Assembly (NCBI GenBank): GCA_964432885.1
Contig: CAYSPG010000009.1
Coordinates: forward strand, 62,001 to 126,000
Direction of reading: 5' to 3'
Length of the DNA stretch: 64,000 nt
Origin: CAYSPG01 sp964432885
GTDB taxonomy: Bacteria > Bacteroidota > Bacteroidia > AKYH767-A > OLB10
Below, in pieces: positions 17,996 to 27,041 of the stretch. The notes beneath the pieces were generated by a model, which worked only from the letters and a program-made list of their open reading frames with translations, searched no databases and was not told the origin of the DNA. The translations under genes were made by a program, and so were the position numbers. Within the stretch, counting starts at the first letter, position 1. Every line of letters begins with the position of its first letter.

Positions 17996-19360
17996 GTGCA
18001 TAAAACCTTTTCGAATGTGATGAACAGTATAATTTGGAAAAAAGAATTTGATGCCATTGCCACCAGGCAGCATGTAATAGCCGCCTGGGTAGCTGTTATA
18101 CTAAACCCTTTGTGGGCGGTTAGTGATTATTTTATAATTCCGTCCTACTGGAAACTGTTTTTTGTGATACGGCTGGTGGTATCAGGATTTACACTTTTGG
18201 CTCTTATACTTCGAAAAAGATTAAACCTGAATCATGCAACCATTGTATTGATTCCGTTTTTAGGGATAGCCCTGCAAAACGCGTTTATGTATAGCGTTAT
18301 GGATATTCCTGTACTGCAGCAGCATACGTTTGCATACATTGCATTATTTATAGGAGCAGGAATGCTGTTGATATGGCAGCCTGTAAATTCGGTGTTTGTG
18401 GTTGCTGTAACTGCCATTTTTCAATTCGTGTTTATAAAACTTAATAGTCATCTTAATGCAGAACAAATATTATTTAACGGAGGATTTTTGGTTTTTACGG
18501 TGGCTGTATTCAATATTGTAATAACAACCATTCGTTACAATTCAATAAAAAAAGAATTGATTTCACGATTAGAAATTGAAGAATCAAAAAATCAAATTTC
18601 GTCTCAAAAAAATACAATTGAGAAAACTGCTGCAGAGCTAACGGATATTAATGATAAGCTAAACCGCTTTGCTCATGTTATTTCGCACGATTTAAAGGCG
18701 CCTTTGCGCGGCATTAGCAACCTTGTTTCATGGATTGAAGACGAGACGCGCGACAAGCTGAAACCTGAGTCGCAGGAGTATATATCATTGCTGCGGACAC
18801 AGGTTGATAAAATGGACAAAATGATAAAGGGGATACTGGACTATTCGCGCACTGGTAATGAGAACCACTCGCGTGAGTGGGTTTCAACAGAAAAACTAAT
18901 GCATGAAACAGTACAAATGTTTGCTTTTGATACCAATGTTAGGGTTCAAATATTTAAAGGCATGCCGGTTTTATTTTATAATAAAACAAAACTGACTCAG
19001 GTGTTTCAAAATCTGCTAAGCAATGCTGTTAAACACAATAACAAGGCAACTGCCGAAGTAAAAATATTCTGCATTGAGCAGGATTCCTGTTTTGAATTTT
19101 CGGTAGAAGACAACGGACCTGGAATATTGGCGCAACATTATGAAAAAGTATTTGAGATGTTTCAAACCTTATCTGCTAAAGACAATAATTACAACACAGG
19201 CGTGGGGCTTCCTATCGTAAAAAAAATAATAGAAGAAGCCGGTGGAAAAATATGGATTGAATCGGCAACAAAATCAGGCACCACTTTTAAATTTACCTTA
19301 CCTAAGGTTTCGGAACAGGGAGAAGTGATATTTCAAAAAGATAATACGGTAAGTGCTTAA
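17996..19360 (+). CDS. Membrane sensor histidine kinase
   Basis: Orphan sensor kinase of 454 aa. Residues ~30-185 form five to six transmembrane segments (VIAAWVAVILNPLWAVSDYF to VFTVAVFNIVITTIRY), followed by a coiled-coil linker at ~190-225. The HisKA domain has the H-box FAHVISHDLKAPLRG, with the phosphoacceptor His near residue 232. The ATPase domain shows the N box NLLSNAVKHNN, G1 VEDNGPGI, an F box and G2 TGVGLPIVKKI, so all catalytic blocks are intact. There is no PAS, HAMP or receiver domain, and no response regulator is adjacent. The signal is unknown. Translation may begin at 17996 or at the Met at 18020. Confidence 0.9.
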   Translation: MHKTFSNVMNSIIWKKEFDAIATRQHVIAAWVAVILNPLWAVSDYFIIPSYWKLFFVIRLVVSGFTLLALILRKRLNLNHATIVLIPFLGIALQNAFMYSVMDIPVLQQHTFAYIALFIGAGMLLIWQPVNSVFVVAVTAIFQFVFIKLNSHLNAEQILFNGGFLVFTVAVFNIVITTIRYNSIKKELISRLEIEESKNQISSQKNTIEKTAAELTDINDKLNRFAHVISHDLKAPLRGISNLVSWIEDETRDKLKPESQEYISLLRTQVDKMDKMIKGILDYSRTGNENHSREWVSTEKLMHETVQMFAFDTNVRVQIFKGMPVLFYNKTKLTQVFQNLLSNAVKHNNKATAEVKIFCIEQDSCFEFSVEDNGPGILAQHYEKVFEMFQTLSAKDNNYNTGVGLPIVKKIIEEAGGKIWIESATKSGTTFKFTLPKVSEQGEVIFQKDNTVSA

Positions 19361-19365
19361 ATCAT

Positions 19366-22008
19366 TTACTGCTTTATAAATCTTGCTATATTATTTAAGC
19401 CACTGCCAATAGCTTTGATGACATACACCCCTGGTTGAAGAAAACGCACATCTATTTCCTTTTTGGCGATATTATCTTGAAACAAAACAGTTTCATTTAA
19501 GACCATATTTCCCATACAATCATAAATAACAACTTCGGTGGTGTAACTGGTGTTGCATTGCATACGCAAGGCAAGTGTACTAAAAACAGGATTGGGCGAA
19601 ACAGAAATTGTATGGTCCAAATCATCCACATCATTACTTTGCTGTTTTGAAATTTGATTTGCAAAAGGCGAGTAGGATTTGATAAAGAGAGATTGTGTTT
19701 TGCTATTGCCGCATTGCGCAACTGCCTGAACAGATAAGCCTCCCATTGTAAATGCCGGAAGAAAATCAACAACTACAGACGAAGTATTTTGACCGGATAC
19801 AATAATTGCATTTACAGGTGCTGACCAATTGTACCCTGTGGCGCCTGCAACAGGCGTTATACTATAAACCACATTGGATGCTGCACTTGCAATAGACACA
19901 GGCCCGATGATGGAACTACTTATAATGGGAGTTGCACTAACTGGAATGCATTTAACTGCTGTGCTAATTATACATGCAGGATGATTGGCCACACAAACTT
20001 TGCCATTAGCAAAACCGGCAGGAAACTCAACTTGAACAGAGGTGGGGCCGTTAAATGTTTGGGGTGTAGGTAAGCCATTTATTAAGGCACCAACGGGAGC
20101 TGACCATGAAAGCGTTGAAAAAGCATGAACAGATAATGAGTTGTAAGTAGCTATATCTAAAGGACAGGCCTGCATGCTGCCAGTAAGCGGAAGATTAACC
20201 GGATTAACGCGGCTTATAAAAACACTTTGGGGTGTGCCTGAGCCACAAACATTGTTTGCCGTTACCAACATAGTATATCCATTAACTGAAGAATTTGCAG
20301 ACACATTTATAGTAACAAGGGTATCACTGCCTCCGCTGCTAATGACAATACCTGATGTACCTGAACCAATACTCCATGTATAGGACTTTGCCGTGGTATC
20401 GTTGGCAATGTATAGTTGAATACCGTTAACAGGAGGGCAAACTGTTGATGGGGCAATAATGGCAGCGGGCTGTGCCGGAGGTTGGCCTGCTACATAGATA
20501 AGAATAGTTGCAGACGTTGAGCAACCAAACGAATCGGCATACAAATAGCTAATGGTATGGTAGCCTGCTCCGGCAATAGAAGGATCAAAAACATTGCCCA
20601 CAACTCCTGCACCCGAAAAAATTCCGTTGGATGGAGCGGCATTTAATACAACAGGGCTTCCGGTAACACACATATCGCTTACGGGTGTTATGCTTGCAGT
20701 TAAATCACAAACTTTAACAATGCTAAAGTTATCGCGTACGGTGGGTGCAGCTACATCACTGTCAAGAAATTTAACAGTAAGGGTATCGGCATCGGTTTCT
20801 AAAATTAATGATCCCATGTAAAGATTAAGCGCCTGTGCCATGGCTGGGTGAGGCCATCCCGGTAACGGACCTTCAAGTACGCCTGCTGTACCAGCAGCTA
20901 AGTAAACAGTGCCTTTGTAATTACGCGAGCTTCGCTTTTCATAAGCATTGGGTTTGGTGCCTGTGCCGCCATCAACAATCATTGAACTATCAAGCGAAGC
21001 GGAGTAGCCATAATATCCATCAAGAAAAAAAGAGCGTTCGTATTGGTGATTATGGCCTGTTAAAACCAAATCAACTTTGTAGTTTTCTAAAATGGGTAAA
21101 ATATTTTGCCTTGTTTCGATAAGGTTGGTTTCATTATCTGAATCATGACCACCTTTTGTATATGGCGGGTGATGCATAAAAACAACTTTCCACTTTTGGG
21201 TGGTGGCTGTTAAATCGGCAGCAAGCCATGAAAGCATTGCAGACCCTGCAGCGCGAAATGAAGCAGTAGATGTTTCTAAACAAATAAAATGAATGTTGGC
21301 ATAGTCGAAACTGTAATACGATTCGTTGCCGGAAGGCAGGCCGCCACATTCGGCATTAGATGGTAAAGTAAATATGTCGAAATAAGGGCCAGTTTGTGTG
21401 GTTGGGTCGGATGATAACACCTCATGATTGCCCATGGCAGAGAATACCGGAATGTGCTTAAAGATGTTTTCGTAATGATTGGTAAATACAGCGGCCTGAT
21501 ACTCGGCATCGGTACCATATATATATGCATTGTCGCCAAGCATAATCATGCGGTCAATGGTATCGGTGCTGTTGTAATTTAAAAAAGCATCTCGTACCTG
21601 GTTTTGCTCGGCAGTATTTACACCACTGTCGGCAAAAATCCAGAATCGCGATTTTTTTTGAGTGCCGTTAACGGGTGATGTTTGAAAATAATTGGAGCTA
21701 TCGGATTGTAATGTGTTTATACCATCACCAATGGAGTAATAATAAAGGGTATGCGGGGTAAGCGAGGTAATGCGCACCCGGTGGTCGGTAACCAATGCCG
21801 AATCGGTAAGGCATGAGGTAAGATTTGCGTAGGTAGTACCATAACAAACCTTTGAGATAGTTGCAACATCGGTACGCCACATTATAGTGATGGCACTATC
21901 TGACGGCATTTGCAGGTATGGCTGGCGCAACAAAACGGGCGCTTGTGAAAACGTATCTGCGAAAGCAAAAATACAGGCAAAGCAAAAAAAGATGGAAAAT
22001 CGGCTCAT
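19366..22008 (-). CDS. Purple acid phosphatase-like metallophosphoesterase with T9SS type A tail
   Basis: Secreted dinuclear-metal phosphatase. After a signal peptide (MSRFSIFFCFACIFAFADTF) comes an FN3-like purple acid phosphatase N-domain (~25-110). The metallophosphoesterase core (~115-430) has ligands in WIFADSGVN, MIMLGDNAYIYG, SAMGNHEV, VVFMHHPPYTKGG and LVLTGHNHQYER, the full ligand series. Residues ~440-790 carry PKD/Ig-like modules, and the sorting domain begins SVSPNPVFSTLALRM. The usual role is release of phosphate from organic phosphomonoesters outside the cell. The adhesin-like middle is related to modules in the two giant T9SS proteins that follow. Confidence 0.92.
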   Translation of the reverse strand: MSRFSIFFCFACIFAFADTFSQAPVLLRQPYLQMPSDSAITIMWRTDVATISKVCYGTTYANLTSCLTDSALVTDHRVRITSLTPHTLYYYSIGDGINTLQSDSSNYFQTSPVNGTQKKSRFWIFADSGVNTAEQNQVRDAFLNYNSTDTIDRMIMLGDNAYIYGTDAEYQAAVFTNHYENIFKHIPVFSAMGNHEVLSSDPTTQTGPYFDIFTLPSNAECGGLPSGNESYYSFDYANIHFICLETSTASFRAAGSAMLSWLAADLTATTQKWKVVFMHHPPYTKGGHDSDNETNLIETRQNILPILENYKVDLVLTGHNHQYERSFFLDGYYGYSASLDSSMIVDGGTGTKPNAYEKRSSRNYKGTVYLAAGTAGVLEGPLPGWPHPAMAQALNLYMGSLILETDADTLTVKFLDSDVAAPTVRDNFSIVKVCDLTASITPVSDMCVTGSPVVLNAAPSNGIFSGAGVVGNVFDPSIAGAGYHTISYLYADSFGCSTSATILIYVAGQPPAQPAAIIAPSTVCPPVNGIQLYIANDTTAKSYTWSIGSGTSGIVISSGGSDTLVTINVSANSSVNGYTMLVTANNVCGSGTPQSVFISRVNPVNLPLTGSMQACPLDIATYNSLSVHAFSTLSWSAPVGALINGLPTPQTFNGPTSVQVEFPAGFANGKVCVANHPACIISTAVKCIPVSATPIISSSIIGPVSIASAASNVVYSITPVAGATGYNWSAPVNAIIVSGQNTSSVVVDFLPAFTMGGLSVQAVAQCGNSKTQSLFIKSYSPFANQISKQQSNDVDDLDHTISVSPNPVFSTLALRMQCNTSYTTEVVIYDCMGNMVLNETVLFQDNIAKKEIDVRFLQPGVYVIKAIGSGLNNIARFIKQ

Positions 22009-22393
22009 GGGTAAACAGGTAATACTATATTATTAATCCATATTGATGCCAAAGAGTAATTGGCGTTTTGAATCAGGGTAAATGGCTTAGTATGTTTAGC
22101 AAACCACATTCAATGCTTTATGAAGTAGCCGGCATAAGCTACTTATATATTATGGGCTAAAGGTAGCATTGCTTTTTTTTAGAAAAGAAGGTGTACATGA
22201 AAAGAAGCTAACAACTGCTGTTTTTTAGCAACAAACCTCTGTTTGATGCCTTAAATGGCTATTAGAATCATTAGGGTTCGTTTTCGCCTTACTTTTTATG
22301 GCTTTCGCCAAAAATTAGGCCTTTTAAGATGGTTATAGGCGGATATTGCCTTCCAAAATCAATTAATCCATAACAATTAAATTAAATCGCACA
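22009..22393. other. 385-bp non-coding gap with a nested hairpin
   Basis: There is no open reading frame of note and no convincing promoter. It contains the nested stem at 22111-22180 (listed separately) and two isolated words resembling the array 2 palindrome, GCCTTAAATGGC at 22249 and GCCTTTTAAGAT at 22319, which are not regularly spaced. Confidence 0.5.
22111..22180 (+). ncRNA. Possible structured RNA or compound terminator
   Basis: The outer stem CAATGCT (22111-22117) pairs with AGCATTG (22165-22171) and encloses an inner hairpin AAGTAGC (22123-22129)/GCTACTT (22138-22144). A run of eight T (22173-22180) follows directly. No plus-strand gene ends upstream, so a small transcript ending here is possible, but no promoter was found. 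Confidence 0.3.
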
Positions 22394-25300
22394 ATGAAAA
22401 AACTACTAAAATTAATGATGCTGATATTCCTTATAACAGGATATACAGCAATTGCGCAAACAACGCAAACGTTTACAGGTTCGGGAACCTTTGTGGTTCC
22501 GGCCGGTGTAACTACTGTACAGGTTGAGGCCTGGGGCGGTGGTGGTGCCGGTGGAGGTACTAACGCATCTGCCAACAGAGGCGGAGGTGGTGGTGCCGGT
22601 GGTTCTTATACAAATAACACATCGGTAGCCGTTACTCCCGGTGCATCTATAACCGTTACGGTAGGTGCCGGTGGTCTAGGTGCTTCAAATGCCAATGGTG
22701 GTGCGGGTGGTACTTCTACTTTTGCATCGGGTACACCTGTTACTGCAGTTGGTGGTGCGGGTGGTAATGTGGGAAATAACACTACTAACTACGGTGCGGG
22801 TGCCGGTGTTACCACAGGTATTACGCGCAATGGCGGATCGGGTTCTAATGCAAGTTCAGGATCCTTTACCAGCGGTGCAGGTGGCGGTGGTGCAGGCAGC
22901 ACAGGCAATGGTGGTAATGCGTCAGGCATTACAGGTGGAGCCGGTGGTGCCGGTGGCGGTGGCACAGGTGCAGCCGGTTTATCAGGCGGAAGTGCCAATG
23001 GTAATGATGCCACAGCACTAAGTGCAGGTGGTGGAGGTGCAAGAGGAAGCAGCGGCAATTTTTTAAACCGTATAGGTGGTGATGGTTTTAGAGGTCAGGT
23101 GAAAGTTACCTGGACATGCCCTTCTTATAGTTTAACTTCTACAACAGTTGGTTCTCCTTTATGTGTAACAAATACAGCTACCGTTACTTTAACCGGAAAT
23201 GCTGCCAATTTACCCTTAGGTACTTATACAGTTACTTATAACCAAAGCGCACCCAACAGTGCCACAGGTGTTACCAAAACAATGACAGTAACTACTGCCG
23301 GCACAGGTTCATTTACTACCAATGCGTTGGCCAATGCAGGTGCTACAACCATTACTATTACCAACTTAACATCAGGCGCAACAGGCGGTACATGCTCTTC
23401 GGCCATTAGTACCAATAATACCGCATCGGTTACTGTTAACGCATTGCCAACTGCTAATGCCGGTACCGATGTAACAACTTGTTCAAACGCGGGTGCAGTT
23501 AACATTACTGCCGGAGCTACTGCTACCGGTACAAGCTTTTTATGGACCTCATCCGGATCAGGAACATTCACAGATGCAACATCTTTATCATTAGCTACCT
23601 ATACACCAAGCGGTGCCGATATTGCTGCAGGAAGTGTTGTACTTACTTTAACATCTTCAAATTCGCCCTGCGCTGATGTAAGCGATACCAAAACATTGTT
23701 TATTAGCCCTGCTCCTGCTGTTACAGGAACAGCTATTTGTCAAGGCGGCAGCGGTTCGCTTACAGCCACAGCTACCTGCCCCACCGGAAGTGCTACAGCA
23801 AGCGGAACCAATACCAATACCTTTCAATTAACAAATACCTCGCCTGTACATAGTATTACATTACCGGTTTCGGGAGTACCTGCCGGTGCAACCATTACGG
23901 ATGTAAATGTGAGCGTAACCATAGCACACAATTACCAGGCCGATGTGGTATTAGCTTTATCAACCCCCGGTGGTGGAACTACCGTTTCGTTAACCGGACC
24001 AACAGGAGCCGGTAATGCCACTAACTTAGGAAATACAACAGGTACCATTACAGAAACATCTACCGGTGCAGTGGCTACTTATACTTTTGACCAGGCTGCT
24101 TCAACAGCGGCTTGGGGAAGCAATAACCCCGCTACAGCAGGCAGTTTTAAACCTGCTTCGGGTGGTGGAAGTATGAATACCTTTAACGGATTAAGCACCA
24201 TTAACGGCAACTGGATTTTAACTGCCGATGATGATGCCAATAATGATAATGGTTTAATTACCGCTGTTACGGTAACCATACAATATTCATTCCCCGCAGT
24301 TATTGCCTGGTACACAGTACCAACAGGAGGCACTGTAGTTCAGGAAGGCTCTCCGTTTAATCCCGTAGGCGATGCCGAAGTAATTGCACAAGGTGGTATA
24401 TATGCAAACCTTGCTAACAGCAACACCCCCGGAACTTATACATTTTATGCAGCCTGCTCAAGCACTCCAACATGCCGCGAAGCCGTAACATTTGTTATTG
24501 ATGCTTCTGCTTCGGCCAATGCCGGTGCCGACATTTCATTGTGTTCGCCTGTTAGCCACACGCTTGCCGGTACTATTGGCGGTGCAGCCACCTCATCAAC
24601 CTGGACAACAAGTGGTGATGGTACATTTAATGATGCAGGTATGCTTAATGCGAATTATACTTTTGGTGCAAATGATATTGCAACCGGAAGTGTAACCCTT
24701 ACACTTACTACTGATGATCCTGCCGGTGTATGCCTGGCAGCATCTGATAATATGGTTGTGACTATCCGTACGGCTATTGCATCAAACCCTGTTACAGCTA
24801 CAGGTCCTTCAAGTGTATGCCCTCCTTCAACAAATCATACCCTTAGCGTAACTCCGGTTGCTGATGCCGATTCGTACAGCTGGGTTCCCGGACCTACTAC
24901 TACCGGTGTTACCTTTAACGGCCCAACCAACGGCAGCAGTGTAAATGTTGATTACGGTACAACTTCAAATTCATCTTACAGCATTCGTGTATATGCCGTA
25001 AATGCCTGCGGAACAAGTACCGGATATTACTCGGTGTTTACCCGCAGAAGCGTGGGCGCTCCTGCAAACCCAAGCGGTGCTACTGTGGCTTGCGCCAACG
25101 ATGTTAAAACCTATACCATACCTGCCGTAACCGGTGCCGAAACATATACCTGGAGCGGCCCTGCAGGTTCATTAATCAATGGTAACCCTACACCTTATAC
25201 AGCTGCTGCTTTAACATCTGTTAATGTTACCTTCCCCTCAGGGTTTACAAGCGGGCAGGTGGGTGTTGCGGCTAGTGTAGCCTGCTATACTTCGGTAACC

Positions 25301-26383
25301 AAAACTATCAATGTAAGCGTTGCCACTGTATCAACAGGAGTTATTACAGGTTCAACCTATACGGTTTGTCCCGGATCATCATACACCTACAGCGTGGTTC
25401 CGGTGGCTAATGCTGTAAGTTATAACTGGACATTGCCGAATCACGTTACCGGAAGTTCATCATCCAACAGCATAAACGTAACCATACAGCCCGGTTTTAA
25501 CTCGGCTAATATTAAGGTGGCTGCTGTAAGCGTATGCGGAATTGCTTCGGCACAGCAGCAAAAAACACTTAGCACAGGTGTAGCTTCAAAGCCAGCATCT
25601 ATCACAGGCCCGGTAAACGGTATGTGCGGTCAAACGGTGGTAAACACCTGCCCCACACAAGCCGGTGTTACCTATAACTGGTCTGTGCCTGGTACGGCTA
25701 CAATTAATAGCGGACAAGGAACTAATGCTGTAAACGTAACCTATGGTACATTTACTACCGGTACAGTTTGCGTAACAGCTACCAATGCCTGCGGCACCAG
25801 CCCCAGCCGTTGTATTACTGTAAGCGGTGCGCCTGCTACCCCTTCTGCAATTACTGCAACACCCGGTTCATGGTGTGATAACACCAGCGGTGTTGAGTTT
25901 AATGCTAACGTTTCAAACGTTACCGGCTCATATACTTTAAGCTGGATGTATCCCGGTGCTACTGTATGTACCTATGTATTGGGTGGCGGCAACAGCACCA
26001 ACCTGGTGCTTGACTGGGTTACCGGTGGAGGAAACGTAATTGTAACCACATCAAACGCCTGCGGAAATGGCTCGCGCATATTTTATGCCGCAAGTTCATG
26101 CCGCCAGGGAGAAACAGAGTCATCAGTTAGCAGTCAGCAGTTAACAGTAAGCCCAAATCCTGCTAATGATGTTATCAATATTAATTTTACATCTGCGCAA
26201 AATGGAATGACTACTGTTACCGTAACCGATTTATCGGGTCGTGTAATGATTAACGAAATGCGCGATGCACAAACCGGCAGCAATATGCACAGCCTTAATG
26301 TAAGCCACCTTGCCAAAGGCATTTACATGGTTAGTGTAGTTGCAAATAATGAAATTAAACAAAGCCGTATTGCTATTGAGTAA
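22394..26383 (+). CDS. Giant T9SS type A protein with glycine-rich, P-domain and Ig/PKD-like modules
   Basis: A 1329-aa exported protein. The signal peptide (MKKLLKLMMLIFLITGYTAI) is followed by a glycine-rich module (~25-235; VEAWGGGGAGGGTNA and many GGAGG runs). PKD/Ig-like modules (~240-450) come next, then a proprotein-convertase P-domain-like module (~480-640; HSITLPVSGVPAGATITDVN, NGNWILTADDDANNDNG). The C-terminal ~530 residues (from about base 24795) are a Cys-containing PKD-like series closely similar to the end of the protein at 27920. The sorting domain runs from TVSPNPANDVININ to SRIAIE. Function is unknown; surface adhesion is inferred from architecture. Confidence 0.92.
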   Translation: MKKLLKLMMLIFLITGYTAIAQTTQTFTGSGTFVVPAGVTTVQVEAWGGGGAGGGTNASANRGGGGGAGGSYTNNTSVAVTPGASITVTVGAGGLGASNANGGAGGTSTFASGTPVTAVGGAGGNVGNNTTNYGAGAGVTTGITRNGGSGSNASSGSFTSGAGGGGAGSTGNGGNASGITGGAGGAGGGGTGAAGLSGGSANGNDATALSAGGGGARGSSGNFLNRIGGDGFRGQVKVTWTCPSYSLTSTTVGSPLCVTNTATVTLTGNAANLPLGTYTVTYNQSAPNSATGVTKTMTVTTAGTGSFTTNALANAGATTITITNLTSGATGGTCSSAISTNNTASVTVNALPTANAGTDVTTCSNAGAVNITAGATATGTSFLWTSSGSGTFTDATSLSLATYTPSGADIAAGSVVLTLTSSNSPCADVSDTKTLFISPAPAVTGTAICQGGSGSLTATATCPTGSATASGTNTNTFQLTNTSPVHSITLPVSGVPAGATITDVNVSVTIAHNYQADVVLALSTPGGGTTVSLTGPTGAGNATNLGNTTGTITETSTGAVATYTFDQAASTAAWGSNNPATAGSFKPASGGGSMNTFNGLSTINGNWILTADDDANNDNGLITAVTVTIQYSFPAVIAWYTVPTGGTVVQEGSPFNPVGDAEVIAQGGIYANLANSNTPGTYTFYAACSSTPTCREAVTFVIDASASANAGADISLCSPVSHTLAGTIGGAATSSTWTTSGDGTFNDAGMLNANYTFGANDIATGSVTLTLTTDDPAGVCLAASDNMVVTIRTAIASNPVTATGPSSVCPPSTNHTLSVTPVADADSYSWVPGPTTTGVTFNGPTNGSSVNVDYGTTSNSSYSIRVYAVNACGTSTGYYSVFTRRSVGAPANPSGATVACANDVKTYTIPAVTGAETYTWSGPAGSLINGNPTPYTAAALTSVNVTFPSGFTSGQVGVAASVACYTSVTKTINVSVATVSTGVITGSTYTVCPGSSYTYSVVPVANAVSYNWTLPNHVTGSSSSNSINVTIQPGFNSANIKVAAVSVCGIASAQQQKTLSTGVASKPASITGPVNGMCGQTVVNTCPTQAGVTYNWSVPGTATINSGQGTNAVNVTYGTFTTGTVCVTATNACGTSPSRCITVSGAPATPSAITATPGSWCDNTSGVEFNANVSNVTGSYTLSWMYPGATVCTYVLGGGNSTNLVLDWVTGGGNVIVTTSNACGNGSRIFYAASSCRQGETESSVSSQQLTVSPNPANDVININFTSAQNGMTTVTVTDLSGRVMINEMRDAQTGSNMHSLNVSHLAKGIYMVSVVANNEIKQSRIAIE
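26124..26148 (+). repeat. Heptamer tandem repeat in frame before the sorting domain
   Basis: Three and a half copies of CAGTYAR (CAGTTAG, CAGTCAG, CAGTTAA, CAGT), translated as part of SVSSQQLTVS, immediately before the PNPAND motif. The paralogous protein at 27920 lacks this word at the same point. Confidence 0.5.
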
Positions 26384-26420
26384 ACTAACTATGGTAACAT
26401 AACTTGTGCGGATTTTTTGC

Positions 26421-26455
26421 ACAAAGGCCTCTCATTAACTTGAGAGGTCTTTTGT
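26421..26455 (+). terminator. Terminator after the 1329-aa T9SS gene
   Basis: The stem CCTCTCA (26428-26434)/TGAGAGG (26441-26447) extends outward through A-T pairs to 26421/26455 and is followed by a T-rich tract, 38 bp after the stop codon. Confidence 0.8.
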
Positions 26456-26805
26456 GTTTTTATACAGACCTGATTTAACACCTGCTTTTGCCCTTCAAAA
26501 AAAAGTTATCAACTTTTACGCTTTTTGCTTTTGTGCGTAGTATATTTGGGTATTCCTTTTAACAATTCATGAATAGCGCCATCAAATTTTTCACTCTTAA
26601 AACTCCCTTTTTTAAGGCGCATTACATTTTTATTACCGGAGACCACCGATAACTCCTTGTTTTTGTTTCTCACAAAAAACAGGGAGTACCGCCAATGCGC
26701 TGGATAATGCAGCCGCGTTTTTGTTTTGCTTATTGATATAATTTGATTTAATTCTCTTTAGCAATTAACGGTATGAAAAAGTACTACGATAGTTCATAGT
26801 TTACG
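26456..26805. other. Non-coding stretch before array 2, with nested inverted repeats
   Basis: No gene is visible. An outer pair GCGCATT (26617-26623)/AATGCGC (26694-26700) encloses a hairpin whose arms ACTCCTTGTTTTT (from 26652) and AAAAAACAGGGAGT (to 26687) pair almost fully. No T tract follows on either strand, so it is not an ordinary terminator. Confidence 0.45.
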
Positions 26806-26966
26806 CGCCTTTTAAGGCAAAAGCGCTGCCTTTTAAGGTAAGTGTGCTGCTGATTAAGGCAATTGTTTTGCCTTAAAAAGCCAACCGCTTGCCTCTTAAG
26901 GCAAGGCTGCTGCCTCAAAAGGCACAAGTCCTGCTTTTAAAGGTAAATTATTTGCCTTTGGAGGCA
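26806..26966. repeat. Array 2: eight palindromes at exactly 21 bp spacing
   Basis: Eight units of a 12-14 bp palindrome with consensus TGCCTTTTAAGGCA. Their cores start at 26807, 26828, 26849, 26870, 26891, 26912, 26933 and 26954, every interval being 21 bp. Variants include GCCTCTTAAGGC, GCCTCAAAAGGC and GCCTTTGGAGGC. The ~7-bp spacers differ from each other. Further palindromic words (GCACCGTTAAAGTGC from 26978 and GCCTTGAGGC at 26991-27000) follow out of phase. The array ends about 40-75 bp before the 222-aa gene. No open frame spans it. Confidence 0.85.
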
Positions 26967-27041
26967 GGCGGGCTTCGGCACCGTTAAAGTGCCTTGAGGC
27001 AACACATACACCAAATGTTTAATTTCTAATTCCAAAGAATT

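Noticed and set aside
22680..23058. Open frames in other phases of the glycine-rich region
   Set aside because: They are alternative-frame readings of GGT/GGC-rich codons, giving artificial Val/Leu/Gln- or Pro/Ala-rich peptides.
26806..26966. CRISPR array
   Set aside because: The units are 14-bp palindromes with ~7-bp spacers, far below CRISPR sizes. Repeats vary from unit to unit and no cas genes are present.
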